NCBI GenBank assembly: GCA_008360975.2
Contig: CM039182.1
Coordinates: 32,475,566-32,539,565 of the forward strand
Direction of reading: 5' to 3'
DNA length: 64,000 bases
From: Lichenostomus cassidix
Taxonomy: Eukaryota; Chordata; Aves; Passeriformes; Meliphagidae
Below the pieces are notes generated by a model that was not told the DNA's origin, searched no databases, and worked only from the letters and a program-made list of their open reading frames with translations. The position numbers and the translations under genes are program-made. Numbering within the stretch: the stretch's first letter is position 1; the number at the start of each line of letters is the position of its first letter. This document shows, piece by piece, positions 33,501 through 48,899 of this stretch.

Positions 33501-36500
33501 ACCCAAAATATGTCATTTTTTTCCTACAATGACTATTAATCTCATAAATTGTATTATGCTTTTTTCTTAGACCCTACTCACTTCTTTACCTTTGCAATTA
33601 TAACAAAGTTACAGCTTCACCAGAAAATGCAACTTTTTCACTTGTCTGTGAGATGGTGGGAGTGAACAACCCTTATGAAAAAGCATAGGTGAAAAGGATT
33701 TTTAGGTAGGTGACTCAATCAAATGCTATCAGAATATGGAGCTTTCATATTCCCGTGGATCTCTGGGCAGTGACAATTTGCCAGCTATTTTTTAAGGTAC
33801 AGCAAGCAATGTAATAGAGAACAATTCCCATTTAAGTATCATGCTGAGCTGTTGCAGTATTGTTTTGGGCGCTGGCAGACAACCCAAAAGCTATTGACCA
33901 TTGCAGTACTGAAAAGTCTCTGACTCCAAATTAACTCAACATTCCAGAATTACATTTTGGAAAGAGTGTAGGATCTTTGTGGTGTGTTTATTTTCTGTTA
34001 AGATAGGGGGTAAGCTTACTCAGGTCCTGAGATCATGAGAGCTTATATGAATTTCAATATTGAAAATATTAAAGATGAAAGTAGAGATTCCTCATCCGCT
34101 AGGCAGAAAAAGCACAAAGCAAAAATCATTATTAGCTGATATGTTTGAGAAACTATGCGACAGCTATGACCCTGCAGCTGTTATTGATCTTGGCAGTTAG
34201 AGGTTTAATATTGATTAGAAACTGATATACCACTGACATGCACATATCCATTTCTTTCTGAATATATGCCTCATCTTTTTTCTTCAGGTTCATCTCTAGA
34301 GCAAAGATCTCAGAGTTCAATGCACTATTCAATAGTAGCTTCTGCATCCCACAGCTATTTTATTTAGTGCAGCCTATTTCTAAAAGTTGATAGGAAGGCA
34401 GTGCCTGTGAACTACAGTGAATGTGGATATCTGCAGAGGATAAGGTTCAGTCTTAAGTAGGACGCTCAGGTTTGTGGGAAAAAAAGGAAGAAACATTAAA
34501 TGAGGCTATAAAAATTTTTTTTTACATTGATAAAAAATTTCAACCCACCATTTTAAATAGGAAGAGATCACTGCATGTAAATGGAGACACAGACATGTGA
34601 TTTGTTTTTTAAATCAGGGCCAAGAAGAAGACTGTTGAAAGAGCTAGTCCTGTGCTCAGTGAAGAAGAGATATTTCAGGATAGAAACTCTTTCCACAAGT
34701 AATTCTGACATGCCCAAGTTGAACTATTTATGACAAATGAGTCAGTGGACAATGAGATTGTTCAGATGTGGGTGACTTACAGGTTTTGAGGAGACTGGGA
34801 GAGACATATAGATCCACCTGGATCCTTAGGTGAGAAGGTCATTTAGTCCATGCTGGCATCCATGACCCTGTGTGTGCTGTAGCTCAGAGGGCTTGGCCTG
34901 CCATAGTCTGATCTGCTGTCCACACCAGCAGCTTCTGCCTCCTGTGGGACGGAGCACCTGGTCTCTCTGTATGTGAGATTTGCAGCCCTCAAACTGCCAT
35001 TAACATGCTGCTCCAAAGGCTTCCTGGTTTTCTGAAACAGACTGCCGTTTTTAGCAAATGAAGGACATGAGGATCATTACTCCAGTTCTGCAGCTGTGAG
35101 AGGCTGCTCTAAGTCTGAAGAAGAAAATATACATAACCAAGTGCATTAAGCAGCCACTGTAGGAGTTGCCACTCATTTTGGACTAGGGATTTTTGTTTGA
35201 TTGTGTTTACGGGGTGCAATAATTTATTTTTAGCACAATAGTGTGCAATTTTTCCATTGGCTGACTTCTTTAGGAAAGAACAAATGTAGTAACAAATGTA
35301 GTGGTTATTCTCTGGCATCCTGAGACAAGTGCCTGGCTGTTTCCATATCACTACTGAAATCTGAAACCAATGAAAGATTTGGGCCAGTTGTTAAGTTACA
35401 TATGTAAAATCTCCTACATAAGCTTAGGGTTTTTCACATGTTTAAGCACCTAGGGTTGATTCAAAGCGACTGATGGAATAACCAGGCTTTATGCATTAGA
35501 CATGAAAGGCATTTAGATAAATTCCAGTTCGGCATTTACATCTGGCATTTTCAAGATTTGCTCTTATCTCACTTCCTTTCAAGAAAACTGGGATTGTGCT
35601 TTACCCAACTTTTCAAGCATTTCCAGATAAATACCTTTGGAAAAAAGAAATCTGGCTAAAAAATGAACTTGCTTTCTTTACTTATTCACAATTACAGCAA
35701 CAAACCCAGGCAGCTTTTTATTTTTAACCTCTTCAGGGCTGAATGTGTCAGAAAGTTCAGTCACAGCCCAAGGAGTTTCATTTACTTATTGCTAACATTT
35801 TGGATTGGCATAGATGTTATCTCATTAGGGTATCCGTGGAGAATGACATGCGGAGGGAAGTAGCTTCTATTGTTTACTTGTACTATATGTTGGGATAATC
35901 TGTGTAGCCCTGGTGGAGTTGTAACTCTGAACATGCTGATCAGGAGCATTAAGGAAATTAACATAAAGCTCTATTAATGGCTTAAGGGAATCTGACTAAA
36001 CAAACAAGGCCACACTGAGCAATAAATGTGAGTCTCAGACTGCATGACTTTCCTCATAACTACTCTAATTAATTGCTACAAAAGATTAATTTTATAATAC
36101 AGCATGGATATCAAAGGGAATAGCTTAGTGATTTAAGTGTTACATGTCTCCCTGGGAGATTCAGGTTCAGTTCTTTATGCAGCTGTTGTCAGCCTTCCAA
36201 AATATAATAGCCAAAATGAATTTCTTGGATTTTACTGCTGGAGCTTCTATGGAATAAAGACCTCAGACCTTCTTGTGCCGAAGTCAGAGGCAGGTTGCTA
36301 TTAATTTCAGTGGAAGCAGAGCAGGTACACAAATATTAAAACCAAATTTTTCTTTGAAACTGTGTTTGCACTTTTTCATAAATTTGAAACCATGTTATCA
36401 CACACAAAATATCCCTGCCAAAACCCTGCTCTCCACTAGTAGTTCAGCTATGTGTGGTGACATGAGCTCTGTGCACCTCCTTTACAAGTTGGATGTATAA

Positions 36501-39500
36501 TTAGCTGAAATTGAATGCATTGCTTTCTGAATCAAGATGTGGCAGAACTGTGATTTAGTGTGTTTGGAAATGCAGCAGAGCTAGGCTATAAAATTTCTTG
36601 GGAAACATGTTAGAGGAGAAGACTGTAAAAGACTGCCTTAGCATAGCCTCTCCTTTGGTCGGTAGTTAAATTCTTCCTGATCCAGAAAAAAGTGAGCTGG
36701 GGTTCCTGGGAGGAGTTTGGGCCCAATGAGTTTTTGGGGTTTTTTTTTTGATTGAAGCAAAGGACATCCATGACACCTTTTTATATGCTGCTCTACTGGT
36801 GTATATTAACCTGTATATAGAAGTCCAAACTTGAACTTTCAGGTTAGTGGACAGAGCAACTGTCTAAGAGCTCAAGCACACAGGACAGGATTCATACTAG
36901 ATAACTTTATTTTCTTCCAGTCTAGTTATCTTTCTGAGGTGGTTGCCTTCATGATCCAAGGAGAAAAATATGCACTTTTCAAGTGTAATTCCTCTGACTT
37001 CAAGATCTGCATTTTAGGAGAAGGTGGATGGCACCCAGACTGTCTCACTACCTCAACTTTTGGTTATATGAATCCCTGCTGCAATCAATCTGTTGCTTTA
37101 AATAGTTGCCAGTAATGTCTTTTTGTGCCACAACTGAGCTTGTGGTGTCTCTGTGAATGGTTTAAGTGACAGTAAATATAAGACAACATGGCTTTGATTA
37201 GTCTCAGTGAAGAAGGTGAAGCCAAGTCACATAATTTTATATTTGCAAGGCCATGCACATAGGAAATGTGCTGATAGCTCAGCTGATGTGTGATACCCTA
37301 ACTGTACATCTGAGCCCAAAGGGTCATCAGCCAGGCTTGTTAATCACTGCAGTGAAGAATTGTCAAGCAGAACAATGTCCCTCTACTTGTAGATCTTGGC
37401 TGAAGCTGTTATTTGATGGCTGGCCCGATCTTTCCTCTCCAAAACCTTGTGAATGGAATCCAATAATTATTCTTGGTTTATTTTGACAAGTGTTTCCATT
37501 GCTTCCCCCTCACTTAATATTTATCTACATGAGCCAAGTTGGAGGCTTATGTTTTGAAGAAAATGAATGGTGAAATAAGACTTTGCATTCAGAATAAGGA
37601 GCCTAACTAGGTGACCTGATTTTCAAAAATGCCAATTGCCCAGAAAAGACTTCCAGCTCTAGAGACCATTAAAAAAATCTTAGCTTTGTAACTGTTATTA
37701 CAATTATTATTTATGGTACGTATTGCAGTAGTATTCTGGCAGCGCACAAAGACCCATTGTGTGAGGCACTGTATGACCACGGAGACGAAAGTTACACAGA
37801 TTAAAATTCCAACTGCCTGTTCCATGGTGGAAACAAACTCTGAATATGCACACCTCACTCAGCCACCCCCTCTTTGGAAAATATCTGTCAGCTATTCAGA
37901 TGTCCGACTTTCTAAGTGAATCAGTCAGCCAGTAGCCTTTGCAGTGCAGAAGAGGGGCCAAGAAGTTTTGTCCTGTGCTCCCCATCATTTCTGAGACCCT
38001 TCTGGACACTGGTTAGGAGCCCTCTCTGCTGCTCTCCGTCCCTGGGCACGTCACAGTCACTCAGTATGAGCCCAGCCAGTTTTCTCCAAGCAGCACTAAT
38101 GGCTTTGGCTAAAGTGACAGGTCCTCTTATTTGTGGCTGTTTCTGTGCCTTTCATGCCCAATCAAAAATGTTTACAAAAGTGCAGTCAGGGAATGAAGGA
38201 GAGGGGAGCAGAAGAAAAGAAATCCAATTTTGTTTGGAAACAGTTTCAGAGCTTAATTAGTAAAGAGGGGGGTGAGAAGGGGGGCTGAACAGGTGGTGTA
38301 TTATTCTGCCAGGGATCTTCAAAAGCGAGGGAGTGCATATTGTTAGTTTTCTGAGGAATGAAAAATGAGAAGGTCGACGGTACCTGGATACCTAGGAGCA
38401 GGTGAGCTGCCGAAGTAAGGTCAGAGTTATGCACACATATGCACTCAAAAAATCTGCATAGAAAAAAATTCCTTTTTACCCACAAGGGGACAGATCCCAG
38501 CTCCACATCAGAGATTTACATGGATTCATATTCATTACATTAGCAGTAGCCACATTTAGCAGCGATTCCCAAAGGAGCAGGAAAATGATGGCCTCAAAGA
38601 AAGCTGCCACATTTCAAACTCTCCAGCTGTGCCTTGCCACCATTGCTATATTCTACTGCCAAATGCAGTAATTTATGAATTTGTCTTTTTTATCTGAAAA
38701 AAATGTTAATTTACAGAATGAAGAGAAGAATAGGAAAACACTAACATGCCTAGAAAAGAAATGTCTGTATTTTCTTTTAACTGCTTTATAACTATTTCTC
38801 TGATGCTGTAAATGTTATTTGTGTTCATAAGATCTTTAGTATTTTGCATTAGATACTTTAAAGAAAGCAGGGGTGCCAGCAGACAGAGCATTCCAGCTTA
38901 CAAAAGAGTCATTCTAAAGACATGGTAGCCCAGCAAGACTACCACAGAGTTTGAAAACATAGAGAATGAATTATGAACAGTAATGATTTTTTGGTTTGTT
39001 TATTTAAGTACAGAGCATGTGCCATAAAAGAATAATAGATATTGTGGTTGTTTCAAAAAAGCTATTTTATATTGTATTGGATGGAACTATGTACATCTGT
39101 TCTGGCAGGGCAGAGTAGGACTTATACTTTTATTTTGGATGAACTTATTAGTACAGTAAAGCAAAGTCTTTGTAATTTGTCTGACACAAAAAGCAAAAAA
39201 AAAATTATTCCTAATTAAATATCTGTCCCTCTTTTAGCATTGTTGCTGAAAGAATCAAGCAGAGTTGTCTATGGGACCACTGAAAGGGTTTGCAGGCTGA
39301 AAAATATGTGAATACTTGTGGGTTGATTCTATTATGCAGTGTTTCAGTTTTCAGTCTAAGGGAAACAAATTGCACTGGATACGTTTTTGGATTTTGTGGA
39401 ATACCTGAAGGCAGGAGATCAAAAGTATATCTTTCTGTAAAAATTTCTGTGCCTTGTAAGGCACCTTGATGGAGGTGGAGCTTGGCAGAGTCCATGAGCA

Positions 39501-40164
39501 GCTCTGCTAAGCCTTTCTTACATTGCAGTTCAGTAAGTTCAGCACTGTCACTGAGACACAGAATAAGCCCTTTCTAATTCAAAGTGTTTTGCTACTGTGG
39601 TGTTGAAAGGAATGAAGATCCTGTTCAAGTGAGAGTAGTTCACATCCAGGGATATCTGCCAGCAGATCAGCAGGTAGAGCTGTATTAAAACCTTTATGTG
39701 CGCCTTTGTGAAACCAGGCATTTATAATGTTGACTAATTATGGTGTCTTCCTCCTGGTGCTCAATTATTCCTAGTTTATGGGCTACTTAATGAAGCAAAA
39801 TTCTCCATTAGTTTTTAAAGTGTCCCTACCATCTAATGCTGGGGGCTGTCTTCTCAAAATGATGTCTGCCTGGACCAAAGTTTCTTGCTCATGTTGACAA
39901 AATGGATGCAAGGCACTGACAGAAGGAAATAATCAGCTCAAGACTCCTGGAAGGAAAGGTACATTTTTTACCGGATTAAAAAGAAACTGTAAGGGGTAAA
40001 AAAATACCTCCTTATTATGACCAAGTCCATCTTGTTGCGCACCAAGGCAATGCAGATTAACATCCCAAGAGGAGACTGGATGCCTCCAGTGGTTTCTGTC
40101 CTGACACCTCTGTCACTATAGGTGAGAAGAGCCAGCATGCTGTCCCTGCTGCGTGCTGCCCGGG

Positions 40165-40178
40165 CAACCAGGTGGCAT
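40165..40178 (+). promoter_or_regulatory. Weak candidate CTCF site
   Basis: CAACCAGGTGGCAT matches 12 of 14 positions of the CTCF core on the plus strand. By chance a few such matches are expected in 64 kb. Confidence 0.2.
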
Positions 40179-42522
40179 CTATGAGCAAGGTCCTCAAGTG
40201 CCCTTGAGAGCAGGCAGAACGTGTTTTGTTATGAGTCAAGAGGAAGGCTGGCATTGTGGCCCATCTCATGGGGCTTAGTCATCACTGAATTCTCTAAATA
40301 TCTCTAGATAGCTCCTAGGTTCCCTGGCCAGTGAAGAAGGGAAGAAAACAGACATGTTTTTTTCACCTCCTTCTAAAGGTCATTCTAATGCATCACTGAT
40401 CCTTCTCATTCAATATTTTATTTCACTTCAGGGTTTCATCTGTTCACTTTGTGCTATTCCTTTTCTTTGCTCTCATACTGAAAATAACAATCTCCTGGTC
40501 TTTCAAGTTTGTTTGCTGCTAGTGTTTAGGGACTGTGAATCAAAGTCTTCTTTCATTTGTAAGCCTTTCATAATGCTTCTGATTTTGGTGATGTTATGTA
40601 GGATTTACACCCGTGTAAATGAAATCAGTACATGACCCATGACAGAGGCTCCTTAGCAGTCTTTTTTTTTAGGCTGTGTAAATTAATTTTTCTTGAGTTT
40701 CCTCTCAGGATAGCATAAATTATGAGACAAAAACCTATAATTCATTGCTAGGCGAGCAGCAGTTACTCCCCCTCTACTACTTTCCTGCCAAAATTATGGG
40801 AGAATAGCTGGTGATCTCAGCTCATATTTTCATGGCATGAACAAGAGCAAGACAGAAAAATGCTTGGTCAGGTGGCATGAAGACATGTACTTGTTGTTGC
40901 CACTGCCTTGCTTCCAACATGGGAAATGCATCAGAGAGCAAAGAGACACTGTCTGTGCCCTCTTGCTTCTTGGTTTCTCTTAATGTGTGAGGGAAAAGAT
41001 ATTATTGTCACATAGAAATTGTGTGCTGAAGAATGCACAAAATATTATACTGGATGCTCCTGGTTGCTGAAATTGGATCATCAAGGCTTCTTTTCTTTTT
41101 GTTTCCTATTCTTTGATTCAAGAGCTCACTGTGTAAATATTAACTGTAGCTATCAAGAGGCAGGGGAGAGTTTCAAGAGACCTGGCCATTTGATGTCAGC
41201 TCTTTAAATCATGATAATATTTCTTCTTGCACTGTGTTCTAAAGGTTATGCCCTGCACTTGGCCCACACAGAGACTGTTGCCTGATGGAAGCCCTAAAAA
41301 ATGCAAGGCTCATCATTCCTTTTGGTCTGAGGGCTACATCTGCAGAAATTGAGACTGGCTGTGACTGCCTCTGACTGCTCACCAGCCATGCAGCCACCCC
41401 CTCAGAAGAGCTGGAGTGGCTCAGGTGTCAAAGAGCAGAGCTTGAGAGACAAGAAGCCCTGCAAACCCCTCATTTCACAGAAGCAGTGTGACTTCATAGG
41501 CTTCTGAATCAGATGGTAAAAGTGAAGAAGCAGATGACTGGGTTGGCTGACACACTGCCTGTTGTACTGAAGTCAGACCAACCCAGCTGGCTGAAGATGC
41601 TCTTGGCTTCTAGCACAAATCCAGTAACTCCTTGCATTAAGCAGGTGGAGATTACAGCAGCCTAGATTTTTTCAGTTGTTTTGGTGACTGCTCAGCTTCA
41701 TTTCTATTTGCTAATGTATCATCATTCTTCTGGAATACACTTAACCTTCTTTATTGACTTCCCAATGTAAAAGTATTATTATAAGCCCACTCATATTTGG
41801 CAACAACTGGAGTTTTCATCTTGAGATTCATCCCTTACTCTCTGCTGAACTGTGAGAGTGAGTTACTACCTTGTAAGTGACTCACAGGTATTTATTATTC
41901 TGTATATAAAGGTCAGGTTTTAATGTTCTGTGTGATATATGGACATGGCTCAAGATCAGGCAGTCTTGAATGATAGATCTTAAATTATGATACTGTGGAA
42001 GAAGAAAGAAATGAGAAATCACAACTTTTGTTAAACAAGCCTGAAAAAACAGTTGCGCATATGTGAGCTGGTGGTGGAAACCTGCCAATTTCAGAGGCTG
42101 GTTTGCTAAGCTGTAGTAGTGGGTCTCATGGAGCCCAGCTCAGGGAACTGAGAAAAAATTTTTAAAAGTCAGATTCATTTCTACCTATGCTTGCTTTCTG
42201 CTAGTCTCTTGAAGTGGAAAGTTGCAGTGTTAATAGATAGCAGGGCTGTAAACAGACACTAAAAGGAGAATCCCCAAATACCCTTCTGAGAGTGTCTTGA
42301 CACTCCCACATCTGCAGGGGACTGACCTTACCTGCACCTGTGCAACAGAGCTGTCCTCAGGCATCATGCTTCCTTATGCACATGCACAGCTTTTAGGCTT
42401 TCTTCTCTTGAGTGTGTCAAAAATTAAGGTGCCTTTGGGGGTCTTCCTGCAAAGGAACATACCCTGTTATACAATTTTCAAGAATTCAGATCTTGGGCTC
42501 CAGTTGAGAAGGACATTGAGGT

Positions 42523-42549
42523 GAAGGGCAGAAGGGCAGAAGGGCAGCA
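42523..42549. repeat. Short minisatellite (GAAGGGCA)3
   Basis: Three exact 8-base units, then a partial GCA. Too short to suggest a function. Confidence 0.85.
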
Positions 42550-44525
42550 GTGTTACTTCTCTGCTTCTTGCCTTCTTGCAGGGAGGTGGAAGAGCGGTTA
42601 CAAGAGGTGCACAAGAAGTTTGGCTTTCAGGGGTAGAGGCAGGACTAATGTATAACACATCTCCTGGTGCTCCATCGGGTTGGCAGTCCCTGTGAGCTCT
42701 GCCAACAGTGTAATACAAAACAGTCCAGAGCACTGTAAGGGAAAAATGTTGAAAACTGGTTCAAAGATGCCTTACTATCTCTCCTCCTGAGCTCTTCTAA
42801 GACAGAGTTTTGTGTGGCTGAAGATTTTCCCACAAGCCTTATATTTTAAAAATGTTTTACACAGGCAGCGTAATCACCTTCAAAAGAGTCTAGAAATATA
42901 ATTAAGAAAATTTATGTAATTTTATAAATTTGTATCCATAAATTTATTTATGGAGCTGAAATTCTGCTCTTCTATTAATCTGCTCTTAATGTTGGTGACA
43001 ATTAGCTCAAACTCTGCTCAGTAAGTGGCAACTGGATGTCAGAACCAACACACCCTGACTTTATTTAGAAATTAATCATCTAAGAGATATTCGTTACAAA
43101 TAGTTGTTGTGGGTTTGGCTACATGGAAGAAAATATGGAATCGGAGGAGAATGTAATCTGTGAGCTGTTTTAACCTGCAGCTCTCTGTATCTTCATGTCT
43201 TTTACTACCTGAGAACAGGAGTTTTATGTGGTTATTTATACCAAGGCTGCGATAAACACAGTGCAGAAATGCATAATGAACTAAGACTGGACAAAATTTT
43301 ATTAAATTTGGGACCTGGGACTTAAGTGGGAAACTGAGTGGCAATTATTTTAGTGACTTTCAACTCTATGTAGATTTCTGCTACTGCACTTTCTCTGTCT
43401 TATTAGTAGCAATGGGGTTATTCTGCGTTCATACAGCCATGAGGGAGAATTGAATTTCATGCAACTCTGTCCACTGTTGGGAAAGTGTGCTCCTTAGAAA
43501 AATAATAATAATATAATTTAATGTGGGATCAGTGTTTGACTGGAATAGTCCAGGACCTGTTATTCTTATTAATAGAAAAAATCCTACTTACTCTGTCATG
43601 CATATGGAAATATTACTTCCTTTTAAACTGGGTAAGGAAATTACAGTAATGAGATTGGCTATTTAGACAGGGAAATGGTAGCTGCTTGCAGAAAATGGGG
43701 GCTTCCTGCCCTCTTCATTTTGGATGCATTCTACAGATGTGGCCCTTGTTGTTTTTAGTCTCAAGTATAATTATTTAGATTTGATTTACGGTTATGATCC
43801 TTCTGAGACAGTAAAGAAATCAGAAGTGAAAGTTCTTAAAAAGTAATTTCTTACTGGTTCTTAAGTAAAAAAATAACTTCTGTGAGTAACTGGTAATTAG
43901 GTACACCATAGGAGTGATGTTATGAGGTGTTGCTTAAGTTATCACTTTATAGCTATGACTGCTGTATACATGAGTTCCAAATCAGTGCCTTCATCTAAAT
44001 AGTCATTTCTTATATCTCATCACCATCTAGCTGACTTAGATTATATTCTTTATTTCAACTAAGTTAATTTGATTTTTGTACACCCAGTGTACAAAAAATA
44101 CTACTACTTCTCCCTAATCAGTCTGAGAATTCAAAATAAGGAAGTGTTTAGAATAGCCCCAAAATGTCAAAATCAGACTATATTTGATGAAAACAAAACA
44201 TGAGCATTCCTATGTCCCAAAATTTTGATTTTGCCTTTCAATCAGGTTGAATCCAATTTTTTTTCTGTCTCCATTGAATGGCATCTTGCAAATCTTATTT
44301 AGCATTTTACCAGGGCTGTAGTGTAGATTTCTCTGAGTGAGGCCACACCTGTCATTATATACTGGGGGCATCTGACTCCTTTGATGCCCTTCAGTAGATG
44401 GAGGAATTACTCAGGAAAGATAATTTAGTGAAGGTACCTAGCATTCAGAGAGAAGAAAGAATATGGAAAACCCAAATGACAACTCTGAGCAAGCATTGTA
44501 GCAATCAGCTGAGCCCCCTTAATTT

Positions 44526-44905
44526 CATAGGATCATAGAATGGCCTGGGCTGGAAGGGACCTTAAAGATCTTCTTGTTACAAACCCCCTACCATAGGCAG
44601 GGACACCTTCCACTAGACCAGATTGCTGAGAGTTGCATCCAACTTGCCCTTGAGCACTTCCAGGGATGGGACATTTGCAGCTTCTCTGGGCTACCTGTTC
44701 CAGTGCCTCACCACCCTCACAGCAAAGAAATTTTTCCTAATACTTGGTCTAAACCTACTGTCTTTCAGTTTGAATCCATTCCTCCTTGTCCTGTCCCTGT
44801 GTGCCCTTGTAAATAATCTCTGTCCATTTTTCTTGTAGGCACCCTTCAGATACTGGAAGGCCACAATTAAGGCACCCTGAAACCTTCTCTTTTAAGCTGA
44901 TCCAA
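44526..44905 (-). mobile_element. CR1 LINE 3' fragment
   Basis: It starts CATAGGATCATAGAATGG and continues CTGGAAGGGACCTTAAAGAT, the reverse complement of the CR1 3' end. It matches the 22316 copy through the CCAGGGATGGGACATT and CCAGTGCCTCACCA blocks. It is 5'-truncated after about 380 bases, near CTTCTCTTTTAAGCTGA, and is non-autonomous. Confidence 0.92.
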
Positions 44906-45019
44906 AATATTTTCTTTTGATTTAAAAAAAAAACACCCGGCATAATTCCATGAAAACTACCCTTGCCAAACTACACACTTTTCTTTCTTTTTTTTCTATC
45001 CAAATGTCACTGAAATATT

Positions 45020-45033
45020 AAAAAAAAAAAAAA
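45020..45033. repeat. Poly(A) homopolymer run
   Basis: Fourteen A residues about 115 bases past the truncated CR1 end at 44905. CR1 does not end in poly(A), so this is a simple run, not an insertion tail. Confidence 0.85.
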
Positions 45034-48000
45034 TGGACATAATTGCTATCTTTCTTCTCTCAGATTTCATGTGAATAGATAAAACTCATTCACTTCTAAT
45101 AGCAACATTATGGCTCTGATCTGATGGTCCTGGTTAAAAAAACTGTAATTCTTGTGACTACACTGGAAGCTGTATTTAGTGCATAAAATTTAGTGAACAT
45201 GCATGCTCTGCCTGGATTTGTCAGAGGTCAGAAAGCCCTGAGTAGCCAAGATTTCTGTGCTTGTGAATGGTGTCATGCAGCAGGGCCATGTGCAGCAGGT
45301 TTGTCAGGGCCAGCCTGGCTGCTGGCTCTGTGGTTTGGGCCAGCATTGCACTGTGTAGAAACTGAGCAGATCTCACACCAGAGAAAGTCTTTATTGGCAC
45401 AGAGCACTGAGGGCTGGGAAATGTCCTTCTGCCTCCCCTGCCAGCCATAGCTCAGTTGCAGAATCGGATTCATTATTTATTCATTGGCATCAAAACTGTC
45501 TCTGCAGTGTGACATGCATAATTGCAGACAGCCTTGAAAGTAAATAGCTTTCTGCACTTGCTAGTATACCTAGGCAACATCATTAGATCATGTTTATAGA
45601 ATTTATTCATTGCAATCTATTATGCAAAACAGAGAAATGTTTGGGTCAGATGGATATAAAGGGGTTTGGAATCATCAGAAACATATTCTCTTGTCATTAC
45701 TATTTCCAGAAACAGAAAATTATTTTAAAAATCCCCAAATCTCTCTTTCAAAATTAATTGCAATTTTTTTTCATATCACCAAGCTTCCAGAAGCCCTTTT
45801 TCAGTCCTGTATGTCTCAAGTTTTAAAGACTGTTGCATTAACTCAGAAATGAAATCCCAAATCTTAGCTGTGGTCTCATTTTATTTGTGTGATATAGTGA
45901 TAATCTCACGGGGATCCTAATAAGTACCAGAGAAAAAAGGAATCAGCTAAATGAGAGATGTGAAAATGTTCTAGCCCAGTGCTATTACATAGGTCTTACA
46001 CTTTTTCTGCCTGTTCCATAATAGGATATTTGCAAATTCTTTCCTCAGCAGGTTTTGAACATGAACTTGCATTACTATTCTTACAAAATAATAAACAGCT
46101 TTGGGCTATAAAATCTCGCAAATTGTTTTCCACAGAAGGGATTTGCATGCTGACTCATTCCTACTGTATTTATCACCTATCGCCAAACCACTGCAACTGC
46201 AGGATTTCTAATAAAGCTATGGAAATTACATGCATTGCAATGGGAGTTGAATACATTTACATTTGTAGTATTTTACCATTTCAAAATTTATGGCCGATTA
46301 CCTTGTTTGTGCATGTCTGGACTTTAATGGTTATTTTTTATAGCAGAAAATAGTAGTTTATGGTGGTATTCCCAGTAGAAGGTTTTTATGAATCCACCAT
46401 ATGGAGTATTACATAAAACTAAACTTGTATCAGCAGTGATTTTATGTAGAGTAAGACAGTGAACATTGCCAAGAATTAGTGATTACAGAAAATGTCCGAA
46501 AACTTGAAATTTTATGAATGTGTGGTTGTTTGGTTTTTGGTTGTTTGGTTTGGGGTTTTTTAATATATTTTAACTCCTATTAATAACAGTACAAAATCAC
46601 TGCTTCTTCATATGGGAAAAATCTTCATTGTCTGTAGCAAATCCTGGGCAACTCAAAGCAAATAACGTTTACTGTTGCTGACCATCTCTTCCTGCCACCT
46701 CCCCTTAAGGTACCCTTCATGGAGTTGTGATCTTTGGCAAAAGAGATGTGGTGATTTATGCAGAAGAAGACTAAAGAAATCTGTAAAGTCTTCCCATTTT
46801 TCCAAACTCCCGTGTCAGGTCATACATTTCAACCACAGCTGCTTTCTTCAGCATTGGTGGTAGAAAACATTTTTTCCCGTGCCTTCCTACTAAAGGAAGG
46901 AAAACTTCTGCTAGCAAAATCCGCAGCCAGGAAAAGTATTGCAATTCCATGGGAGAACATAAAGATGAGCAAGGCTATTCTCATGGAAATATGTGTTTGC
47001 ATAAGTATTGACATCAGGAGACTCTGCACAGCTCTGTCAAAGAGGACCTCATGGATTTGGGAGCCATTCAGCCAGCAAAAAGAAATGTACCATGAAAAGT
47101 AGGTAACCAGTCACATCGAGAGAGCAGCAGATGGTGCATCCATGAAGCAATTGTCACTGCCAAGAGCCTGGCATGTTCTGCAGGCTGGAATGTATCTGCC
47201 TCATTAATGGAGCAAGCACTTGGGCAGGGAATGTCTATGGAAATCTATGTATGGTTGCAAATACAAGCTGTGAGGTTTGTATCTGAGATGTAAAGAGGAT
47301 GGAAAGAGAATGGGAAGGAGAGACAGCTGTAGGTATCCAATTCTGCTTCTTTTACTGGTCCCAGTCCTGGCAGAAACTCCTGGGCAGCACAAAGCAGGTT
47401 TTGATTCCAAGGCACAATGCATTTGGGATGGTGACCCAGGTAACCATGGCTTTTCTACACTTTCCCAATACCTGCATAGCAACTTCCTTGTTACATCAAA
47501 TTGGTTTAGGAATGAGGGCATAAGGACAGCTTTGCTCACTGTGGGGCATTTACACATTATGGGAACTGCACATTTTCCAGCAGTAAGAAAGGGCTAAATC
47601 TTAAAGGACAGTCCAGCCCTTAGGACTTGATCATTATATCTGAAGAACAGCATCAAAAGCATGTGGGTTTGCTGTACATGTTTAGGGTAATTTGTGTGAT
47701 CTGTGAAGAATTTCCTATTCTTGCTCATTTTCCTGCAGAAATCATTCTTGCTTGACACAGTCTTGAAATCAGAGAGTCTGATACATATATATCAACATAT
47801 CCTGCGTAGCTGCGAAGGCTCCATCTGAAACATTTCCAGGTTCCATAGGGCCATTTTATAATCTTGTCTGACTTTCTCAGAAGCTTGGTGCCTTTGTGGC
47901 TCAGAAATCTTGCTGCTTACGCCCACAGAAAGGATGTTGCATGAAAGAACTCACGCAGCCCTTTGCTCTGGGAGAAATCCTCAGCTGGGTTATGGGCTCA

Positions 48001-48899
48001 GAGACCCAGGAGTGTGTGCTACCATCACTGCTCCCACCAGCTAAGAAGCTGCCTCTTGGCCTCTCTACTGATTTGAATCACGCTCTCTCTGCTTTTTCAT
48101 TAGCTGATGTATCATAGTCTTACAGCTGTCTTCTCTCGATCTAAATTGCACACTAATACTGTACATTATTGATTAAATGAGTCTACAAATGTCTTTTTAA
48201 TACTGTATGGGTTGATCAGTCTTCTCAGTTAATGTCCAGCACCTCCAGTGGGCTTTAAAACCTAGTGAAGCAGCTTTTAACCAGATCTTACTGGGAAAGA
48301 AAAAACTGCCTGAGAGGCTGTGCTCACACGCACACTGAGGTGTGTTTTGGCAGTGGGGAATTAGCAATGATTTCACTTACTATGCTAAAAAGCTCCCTGT
48401 GTTCACAGATTCTTTTTTTGATAATCACAACTGCTGATCTTACTCTTTGCAACTAAAACAATTCATAGGAGACTGTTGTTACATATGCCAGTGGCAAGAC
48501 TGCACTGTAACAGTTGAGTTAGTTTAGCAGCTCATTTGGCTTTTTGTGTGACATTTTTGGAGGAAAAGTTTCAAAGGTTTTCTCAACTTTTTTTGGCTTT
48601 TAAAAATTTTTATATACACAGGACTGTAATAACTACATTTTCCATGTTTGACATTAGATAGTAAAAATAATAGTATTCTATCTGTTTCATGTGATTGCAT
48701 TACATAAACAGCATTCAGGAATGACTCTAGTTTCTACCTCAACTAGTTAATTATTGTAATTTTCCTTTTGCTTTCATTTCTTGAATTTAAATTCCTCTTT
48801 ATCATCCTTCACAATCCAATCTACATGCAAGTATTGCTCCTTTTATAACGCAGCAGGAGGAACATGTTTGTGGTTTTGGGTAGGTGTCATGTATATCTG

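Larger units (their letters stand above)
27592..44525. other. Long gene-free stretch
   Basis: About 17 kb with no recognisable exon, RNA gene or interspersed repeat except the small features listed separately (42523, 40165). Its lack of recent repeat insertions is noticeable, but that is ordinary for birds. Confidence 0.5.
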